NCBI GenBank assembly: GCA_031284665.1
Contig: JAITXR010000093.1
Span: 1-16,684 of the forward strand
Source: Paludibacter sp.
Lineage (GTDB): Bacteria; Bacteroidota; Bacteroidia; Bacteroidales; Paludibacteraceae
Direction: 5' to 3'
Length of the DNA: 16,684 bases
The notes under the pieces were generated by a model, which saw only the letters and a list, made by a program, of their open reading frames with translations, was not told the DNA's origin and ran no database searches. Of the stretch, positions 11,701-16,684 are shown one piece after another; within the stretch, counting starts at the first letter, position 1; every line of letters starts with the position of its first letter. The translations under genes and the position numbers were made by a program.

Positions 11701-14481
11701 TTATTTTTTCAATATTTTAGTCGATTCTCCATTTATATTAACCAAATAAAGCCCACTTGTCAAGTCAGTTACGCTGATTTGACTGATTTTCCCGCTTGCC
11801 GATTTAACCAACATTCCTTGCAAATTATAGATTCCAATTTTCACGTTTTCGTTATCTTTATTTTTGAAATGCAAAACATCGGAAACAGGATTTGGGCAAA
11901 TCACAAATTTGCTTGCGCTCGATGTAATGACATCAATACCTGTAGGAAGGGCTGCACCTTCGATAACCATCCAGCCGACAGTATCGGTAGCAGGGTCGTT
12001 TTCTACTGTTCCGGAGCGTTCTATCTGGTTTAAAACTTTTGCTTGTAGTGCCGTAAATGAATTTATGCGTAAACTTGATGCATAAATGTTATTTGCAGTC
12101 TGTTTGTAGCAGAACAACAATGGATTTTCAATACTGTCAGTCCACGTAAAAGTTCCCATCAGGCGAGTAACGTGTCCTACATTTTCGATTTTTCCTGTAT
12201 AAATTTTCTTTCCTTCGATTATACCACTGCCTTCGCTAATAGCAATATAACTAATGGTTTCGGTCGGCATGCTGTATGTTTGTGCTGCTTCGTGGCGCAG
12301 ACAAATTTCAAAACCTGTGGCAGTTACATTACGAATATGCACCGAAGTTGCTGTTGCCGACAGAGTTGTAACCTGCGTAGGAATGACCACCGGCGGTGCT
12401 GAAAAATAGCCATCAGAAACTGCAAAATTCACTGTTTGCCACGTTCCATTGGCAGTAGTTTTTCCTGCAACAGCATTTAGTCCACCAAAATTGTAAGTTC
12501 CTGATGGCAAAATGAGATACGGTAATTTTTCCTGACGCACTAATGTGGCAGTAATATAGTTCCATGGCTGCAACCGGAATTTCAGTTGATTGCCGGTAAG
12601 CGACTGAATGCGCTGGCTCATTAACAGCGAAACATTGTTGGATGTTGCTGTTCCCAATATAGCCGCAGGTGCTGCTGTAAATGTCTGTCCGAGAAAGAGG
12701 GTAGTCCAATCTGTTGTGCTCATTTCGACAACATCGAATTGAATACTGCTGTTTGGACTCACTGCAAATACGATTTCGGAACTTGGCTCGCTGATATGTC
12801 CTGCGCGGTCAACTGACCGTATGCGATACGAATGTATTCCCTGCTGTGTAGTATTAACCGGAATGGTTAATTTGCTCACAATAGGGATATTACTCAATGT
12901 GGCAATAGTAGAAAAGGCAGATGTCCCGATTTTCTCTTCCACAATATAAGAAGTAATCAGTTCGTTATAAACCGAAGATGTTAGATTAAGTTGTAAGTTT
13001 GTGTTATTATCCACAATGCTGTGGCTTGGGATAGCAGGTGCGTTCAAATGCCATGTAGGTATATATTCTTTGTGGCGTTTGAAAGCCATAGACGACTTGT
13101 CGTCGCGATAATATACGCCGGCAGGAGTGAGTGCGCGATTGTTGTTGTCGGAATTTGTGGCAATCATTCGCGCCGTTTCCACCCAATTATACAGCGATTG
13201 CCTTTCGACAAACGAGGCGGTATCGAGCACTTGTAAAATTGCCGTAATGTCGCGCAACTGTTTTTGGCGGTTTGCTTCGTTATCTAACAGCGGTTTTGGG
13301 CTCGCCGAGGAAGATGTATTTCGTTCCCATCCGCCTTCGTTAGTCCAGTTTGCGCCGTTGTTCCATTCGGTAATCCATATTGGTCGCCCGCCACAGCGGT
13401 CGGATATGCGTTTCAGGTCGTTATACCAACTTTGCGGCGATTTTCCTCCCCAGTAAGCATGCCAAGCCACAAAATCGACGCGGTAATTAAGCCTGTCGCA
13501 TTCGTCAATAAAATTATATATCCAACTTTCGTCGGTGCAGGCAGGCGAGCCTATGCGCAAACCCGATTCAAACATTAGAGGCCATTCCTGAATAGCGCGG
13601 GCTACAGTTACAACTTGTTCGCCATTGTCATCTTTATGTTGTTCGGGATGGTCAGGCTCGTTAAGTCCCAAGAGATGAGTTACATTTGTTCTACTGTTGA
13701 TAGAACTCCAACTACCATTCAGTTTATTCCACATTGGCACATATTCGTAGTTGGTCTGACTGTTACTGCCGCCGCCCCAATTATTCCACCAAGTGGATTG
13801 TGTCAACTGCACATAGCCATCATTGCTGCCGCAAACGCCTTTTACCGAAGGATAATGCCACGCAAGTACGCGAATAAACGAAACTGTCTGGTCTAATTCG
13901 GGTTGCAACTGCGAAACTTCCAAATCGGCATTGTCGGCAATAAAAACGCGACTAAAACCTCGCCCGTTGGAATATGTTGCCAAAGTTGCCATATATCCTC
14001 GTTTGAGTTTAAATGAGCGAATGGCATTGTCCATTGTGCCTAAAGTTTTGTGATAATTGACATCATATTGTTGGATGTTGCCGGTAAAATTTATTCCATC
14101 AAATGCTTGTAAAGGACTGAAACCCGAAGGAGTAGGAATTATAACTGTTCCTTGCACATATACTTCCACACGCACATTAGTGCCATTTACAGCTTGCGCA
14201 TTGTTCACTTTGACATATTGCAACCAATTGCTTAACACTACGCTTGGGCGAATATTTTCGAACATAAGCCAAGCATTGTTTGTTGCCAAATTAACCGTAC
14301 TGCCGGTTAATGGTGTTGCTGATGTGATATGCAAATCGCCTCCGTCAGCAACGGTAACTTGACTGTCAGTATAAGATTCTACTGTTGTTTTTCCTGCCGG
14401 AACTGTAACGTTGTCGGCATAAACTGTAACGGAAAATGCAGTTAATGCCATTGCAAGGCATAATGTTGATAAGTGCTTCAT
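11701..14481 (-). CDS. GH128-type glycosidase with lectin-like modules and T9SS sorting domain
   Basis: The ATG at 14481 is preferred because it places a signal peptide (MKHLSTLCLAMAL..., cleavage near residue 22) at the N-terminus; the frame is open upstream to 14538. The 926-residue product has an unassigned beta-rich domain (about 24-190) and a TIM barrel resembling Glyco_hydro_cc/GH128 (about 195-470). The barrel has LGLNEPDHPE (E275, probable acid/base) and PIWITEWNN (E372, probable nucleophile). An Fn3-like domain (about 485-575) follows, then roughly three H-type-lectin-like repeats (about 575-845; for example VHIRNVTATGFEICLRHE). Last is a type A T9SS C-terminal domain (about 857-926, CPNPVSDVLHFKN and IYNLQGMLVKS). 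It should be exported across the outer membrane and held at the surface or released. Known GH128 enzymes cut beta-1,3-glucan; the galactan setting makes another specificity possible. It is the first enzyme gene after susD. Confidence 0.88.
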   Translation of the reverse strand: MKHLSTLCLAMALTAFSVTVYADNVTVPAGKTTVESYTDSQVTVADGGDLHITSATPLTGSTVNLATNNAWLMFENIRPSVVLSNWLQYVKVNNAQAVNGTNVRVEVYVQGTVIIPTPSGFSPLQAFDGINFTGNIQQYDVNYHKTLGTMDNAIRSFKLKRGYMATLATYSNGRGFSRVFIADNADLEVSQLQPELDQTVSFIRVLAWHYPSVKGVCGSNDGYVQLTQSTWWNNWGGGSNSQTNYEYVPMWNKLNGSWSSINSRTNVTHLLGLNEPDHPEQHKDDNGEQVVTVARAIQEWPLMFESGLRIGSPACTDESWIYNFIDECDRLNYRVDFVAWHAYWGGKSPQSWYNDLKRISDRCGGRPIWITEWNNGANWTNEGGWERNTSSSASPKPLLDNEANRQKQLRDITAILQVLDTASFVERQSLYNWVETARMIATNSDNNNRALTPAGVYYRDDKSSMAFKRHKEYIPTWHLNAPAIPSHSIVDNNTNLQLNLTSSVYNELITSYIVEEKIGTSAFSTIATLSNIPIVSKLTIPVNTTQQGIHSYRIRSVDRAGHISEPSSEIVFAVSPNSSIQFDVVEMSTTDWTTLFLGQTFTAAPAAILGTATSNNVSLLMSQRIQSLTGNQLKFRLQPWNYITATLVRQEKLPYLILPSGTYNFGGLNAVAGKTTANGTWQTVNFAVSDGYFSAPPVVIPTQVTTLSATATSVHIRNVTATGFEICLRHEAAQTYSMPTETISYIAISEGSGIIEGKKIYTGKIENVGHVTRLMGTFTWTDSIENPLLFCYKQTANNIYASSLRINSFTALQAKVLNQIERSGTVENDPATDTVGWMVIEGAALPTGIDVITSSASKFVICPNPVSDVLHFKNKDNENVKIGIYNLQGMLVKSASGKISQISVTDLTSGLYLVNINGESTKILKK

Positions 14482-14600
14482 GTGTTTATAATTTAATGTT
14501 ATATCATTTTTTTCTTCGGATTGTTTGGTGAAATACAATAGAATAACGGAACGGAGCGTGCGTTTGTCCGTAGGCTAAAGCGTACAGTTAATAAAATATC

Positions 14601-14613
14601 GCCTCTGCGAGGC
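14601..14613. repeat. Short hairpin gcctc-tgc-gaggc
   Basis: The arms gcctc and gaggc are perfect complements around a 3-base loop. There is no adjacent T-run on the minus strand to suggest a terminator. It sits among other small palindromes in the susD-GH128 spacer and is probably part of a dispersed repeat. Confidence 0.45.
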
Positions 14614-14704
14614 TAATCGGTAGCATACGTTAATCGTTCATCACTTATCGTTCAATCACTATTCTTTGTGCCTTTGTGTTCAAAAAATGTCTTTTGTTTT
14701 TTTT

Positions 14705-14726
14705 GGGGCGTTGCGTGCAACGCCCC
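14705..14726. repeat. REP-like GC-rich palindrome
   Basis: The 10-base arms ggggcgttgc and gcaacgcccc are perfect complements with a 2-base centre. The element is far more GC-rich than the surrounding sequence and is flanked on one side by a run of eight Ts (plus strand, 14697-14704). On the minus strand this gives hairpin then A-run, the wrong way round for terminating susD. This type of sequence is best read as a dispersed REP-like intergenic element. Confidence 0.6.
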
Positions 14727-14732
14727 TACGCA

Positions 14733-14762
14733 ATGACGCGATGCGGTAGTGCATACCGTCAT
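14733..14762. repeat. Imperfect stem-loop beside the REP-like palindrome
   Basis: Outer arms atgacg and cgtcat and inner arms atgc and gcat pair, separated by a 2x2 internal loop and closed by a 6-base loop. It is 6 bases from the GC-rich palindrome, so the two may belong to one composite repeat element. Confidence 0.45.
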
Positions 14763-14809
14763 AATTGGCTACGCCGAACGTTGTTTCGTAATTCGTAATT
14801 TTCATCATC

Positions 14810-16513
14810 TCACTCCCATCCCGGATTATTAGGTCTGAGATTTGGGTTTTTATCAATTTCGCTTTGTGGAATAGGATAAAGATACATTTTATCATCCCAT
14901 ACGCGGGCATCTTTATCTTCTACTACCGTGTAAATATATGTTCTGCCACGCGGGTCGGCAGGGTCTAACTGTATGCGGAGGCGTTTGATGTCGCGTTGAG
15001 TTTCGTTTCCGATTTTCCAGCGGCGAATATCCCAAAAGCGATGGTCTTCAAAAGCAAATTCACGCCAGCGTTCGTCTCTCAATTCTGCTTGAAACGACGC
15101 TTGATTAAAGTCGCCTGCCGTGTAAGTCGGGATAAGCAATCCTCGTCTGCCGCGCACTACATTTGCCGCTTCGATAGCGGTTTTCGGATAGCGTGCAGGG
15201 TCAGGATTGGTGTTTGGTCCGTAAGCCTCATTCATTGCTTCGGCATAATTCAAATAAATTTCGGCATAACGAAACAAGACAAAAGCGTGAGAAAATGTAG
15301 CCCCTTGACTTGGTTTGAAGTTGGTGTCGCCTATCAGGAATTTACGCAGGTAATAACCTGTTTTTGTTGCGCCTATTTTTGGCAAACCATTAAGTCCGCC
15401 TTCCCATATTTCGGTTATTGCATTATACGCAAAACGTTCGCCGTTGAGCAATACTACTTTGCCAAGACGCGGGTCGCGATTTGTCCAAGGTTTTGTTTCG
15501 TCAAATACCTTACCGCTTTGCATTCCGTATTTTTCTACCAGATTGTGGGTTGGGCAATTCCCTGAATTACCGCCTTCCACGCCAATTGGGAAGTTATTAC
15601 GCTCCAAAGTGCCCGATTGACCGGCACGAGTAGCAAGTATTACTTCTGCCTGCGTATAGTTTGTACCCGATAAAATCAATTCGTAAAAAGGCAGTACTGC
15701 TGTCATAAAACCGGGTTCTTTTCTGTCCATTGCTCTGAGAATATCGGCTGCCGCATCTGCTGCTGCAATCCACTTGCTTTGGTCGTTTGCAGGATTGTGC
15801 AACGGACTTGCGGCATAGAGCAAAACTCTTGATTTCAGCGCGTAAGCCGCTGCTTTGCTGATACGGCTTATTTCGTTTTGGAAATTGGCATCGTACACAG
15901 GTGGCAATTTTTCTTTGATGGAATCACATTCATCTACAATAAATTTCACCACTTCGTCGAAAGGCGTACGTGTCAGCGTATTGGCTTGAGCATCGGTCAA
16001 AGTTGTTGTTTCTATTGGAATATCGCCGTAGCGTTTCAGCAGTTCAAAATGGTAAAATGCACGGAGAAAGCGTACTTCGTATTCAAAATTACGATAGCGT
16101 TTCATATATTTTGTGTAATCCTCGTCGTATTGCAAGTAATCGAACGTACTGCTGTTCAACTTCTCGAGATACAGATTTGCAGCGCGAATGCCTGTGTAAA
16201 ATGTAGCCCAAAGATCATCTGCCGTTTTGCGCGGACTCCATTGTCCGTTGGTCATAATATGAATACGGTTGGTGGGCCACACATATTCGCCTTCGTCGCA
16301 AGCGGATGAGCGCATAGCAGAAGCATCTACCGAATAAAAATCGTCGGGCAGGTAACTGTAAATATTTGCCACAAACTGATTAGTACGGTCAAAATTGCTT
16401 TTTATGGCTTCGATATTATAGACTGACGATTCGTCGTATTCCAAAAAATTGCCGTCGGTCATACAAGATGCAAATAAGAGCAGGCTTGCGATGTAAAATA
16501 TTGTTTTTTTCAT
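14810..16513 (-). CDS. SusD/RagB family outer-membrane glycan-binding lipoprotein
   Basis: The 567-residue product is the surface lipoprotein that caps the SusC porin and binds incoming oligosaccharide. I place the start at 16513, 12 codons inside the open frame, because it gives a clean lipoprotein signal peptide (MKKTIFYIASLLLFASC, Cys17). The frame is open to 16549. SusD hallmarks are visible: WATFYTGIRAANLYLEKL (about 94-111), RFLRAFYHFELLKRYGDIPI (about 145-164), TPR-like helices, RYAEIYLNYAEAMNEAYGPN (about 415-434), RDERWREFAFEDHRFWDIRRWK (about 477-498), and the C-terminal YLYPIPQSEIDKNPNLRPNNPGW. It lies 130 bp after the susC stop, as usual for these pairs. The ligand cannot be inferred from sequence, but neighbours suggest galactan oligosaccharides. 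The length is in the normal family range (about 480-650) and nothing looks broken. Confidence 0.95.
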   Translation of the reverse strand: MKKTIFYIASLLLFASCMTDGNFLEYDESSVYNIEAIKSNFDRTNQFVANIYSYLPDDFYSVDASAMRSSACDEGEYVWPTNRIHIMTNGQWSPRKTADDLWATFYTGIRAANLYLEKLNSSTFDYLQYDEDYTKYMKRYRNFEYEVRFLRAFYHFELLKRYGDIPIETTTLTDAQANTLTRTPFDEVVKFIVDECDSIKEKLPPVYDANFQNEISRISKAAAYALKSRVLLYAASPLHNPANDQSKWIAAADAAADILRAMDRKEPGFMTAVLPFYELILSGTNYTQAEVILATRAGQSGTLERNNFPIGVEGGNSGNCPTHNLVEKYGMQSGKVFDETKPWTNRDPRLGKVVLLNGERFAYNAITEIWEGGLNGLPKIGATKTGYYLRKFLIGDTNFKPSQGATFSHAFVLFRYAEIYLNYAEAMNEAYGPNTNPDPARYPKTAIEAANVVRGRRGLLIPTYTAGDFNQASFQAELRDERWREFAFEDHRFWDIRRWKIGNETQRDIKRLRIQLDPADPRGRTYIYTVVEDKDARVWDDKMYLYPIPQSEIDKNPNLRPNNPGWE

Positions 16514-16530
16514 TGTGTTTAGAATTTTAG

Positions 16531-16558
16531 AACAAAGAGCAAAGAACAAAGAGCAAAG
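16531..16558. repeat. Perfect 14-bp tandem duplication in susC-susD spacer
   Basis: The unit aacaaagagcaaag occurs twice in direct succession (16531-16544 and 16545-16558), 17 bases upstream of the susD start codon. On the minus strand it reads as alternating CTTTG words in the susD leader. It may arise from slippage. It lies where a ribosome-binding region would be, so copy number could affect susD translation; that is speculation. Confidence 0.7.
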
Positions 16559-16643
16559 ACCTGTAAAACTACAATCAGTCCCTTATATATCAAAATCTTT
16601 GTTATGAATGTTTCATATTTATTATTTTATCGTATTATGTTTT

Positions 16644-16684
16644 TTAAAAATTCAAGGTAAATCCTAAATTTACCGACGAAGATG
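16644..16684 (-). CDS. 3' end of SusC-type TonB-dependent outer-membrane porin (partial)
   Basis: Only the last 12 codons and stop are present; the rest lies beyond the window. The minus-strand frame ending with TAA at 16646-16644 reads SSSVNLGFTLNF-stop. This is the alternating hydrophobic final beta-strand ending in Phe that is typical of outer-membrane beta-barrels, including SusC. A susC gene immediately upstream of susD is the near-universal arrangement, which strengthens the call. The other two frames give an early stop or a run less like a barrel end. SusC imports oligosaccharides using TonB energy. Confidence 0.8.
   Translation of the reverse strand, partial: SSSVNLGFTLNF

Larger units (their letters stand above)
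14482..14809. other. 328-bp spacer between susD and GH128 gene, rich in short repeats
   Basis: I see no credible gene here. It holds a GC-rich palindrome (14705-14726), a smaller hairpin (14601-14613), a third stem-loop (14733-14762), near-duplicate atcgttca-type units (14633-14645 and 14647-14660, differing by a one-base indel), and a tctttgtgcc word (14663-14672) also found at 6074-6083. No TAnnTTTG promoter for the GH128 gene was found. It looks like an accumulation of intergenic repeat remnants inside an operon. Confidence 0.6.

Noticed and set aside
14482..14538. Upstream start for the GH128 gene at 14538 adding 19 residues
   Set aside because: The added segment is charged and polar and would precede the signal peptide that begins at MKHL; the internal ATG at 14481 is a better fit.
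14697..14726. GC-rich palindrome plus T-run as a rho-independent terminator for susD
   Set aside because: In the direction of transcription (minus) the hairpin is followed by As, not Ts. The T-run is on the wrong strand, and no plus-strand gene needs termination there.
14680..14910. Minus-strand open frame of 76 codons overlapping the 3' end of susD
   Set aside because: Its second half is made of the palindromic repeat region (RRGVARNAP comes from the GC-rich palindrome) and its first half lies out of frame inside susD. This looks like a spurious frame created by repeats.
14996..15565. Plus-strand open frame of 189 codons
   Set aside because: Antisense to the conserved C-terminal part of SusD; a shadow of the real gene.
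16514..16549. Upstream start for susD at 16549 adding 12 residues
   Set aside because: The extension (MFFALCSKILNT) spoils the lipoprotein signal peptide and runs into the tandem repeat. The ATG at 16513 gives a standard signal with Cys17.

Overview
This window looks like part of a glycan-degradation locus (polysaccharide utilisation locus, PUL) from a member of the Bacteroidota. The support is a SusC/SusD pair, SpII lipoproteins of SusD and GH35 type, a C-terminal type IX secretion (T9SS) sorting domain, A/T-rich ribosome-binding regions and dense carbohydrate-active enzymes. A T9SS-bearing Bacteroidales-like organism is likely, but the species cannot be named from this sequence. Every gene I accept lies on the minus strand, so transcription runs from high to low coordinates.

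Layout in transcription order: the last codons of a SusC-type TonB-dependent porin (16644-16684, cut by the window edge); a SusD lipoprotein; a 328-bp spacer full of short palindromes and repeats; a large GH128-type secreted enzyme with lectin-like modules and a T9SS tail; a GH43 (subfamily 24-like)-GH16 bifunctional enzyme; a GH105-BNR_4 bifunctional enzyme; and galactokinase. The last three are 17-60 bp from their upstream neighbours. After galK comes a 190-bp intergenic region with a terminator-like hairpin and a palindrome overlapping a Bacteroidetes -7-like box. A second cluster follows: GH35 beta-galactosidase lipoprotein, a small ABM-domain protein, and a GH2 beta-galactosidase whose stop codon is the first three bases of the window.

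The enzyme set fits type II arabinogalactan (arabinogalactan protein, AGP) better than any other common glycan. The GH43_24-like domain predicts exo-beta-1,3-galactanase and the GH16 domain an endo-beta-1,3-galactanase or glucanase. GH2 and GH35 remove beta-galactosyl residues. GH105 removes unsaturated uronic acid caps, and the fused BNR_4 propeller resembles the fold family that includes Rha-GlcA lyases and rhamnosidases acting on AGP. Galactokinase takes the released galactose into central metabolism. The proposed flow is: T9SS-exported GH128 protein cuts outside the cell, SusCD imports oligosaccharides, periplasmic fusion enzymes strip caps and backbone, and GalK phosphorylates galactose in the cytoplasm. 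GH128 is the outlier, because its known members act on beta-1,3-glucan.

The most interesting points are the two two-enzyme fusions, the GH128/H-lectin/T9SS protein in a galactan context, the unexplained ABM protein between two beta-galactosidases, and the palindrome over a putative promoter before GH35. No RNA genes, CRISPR arrays or insertion sequences were seen.
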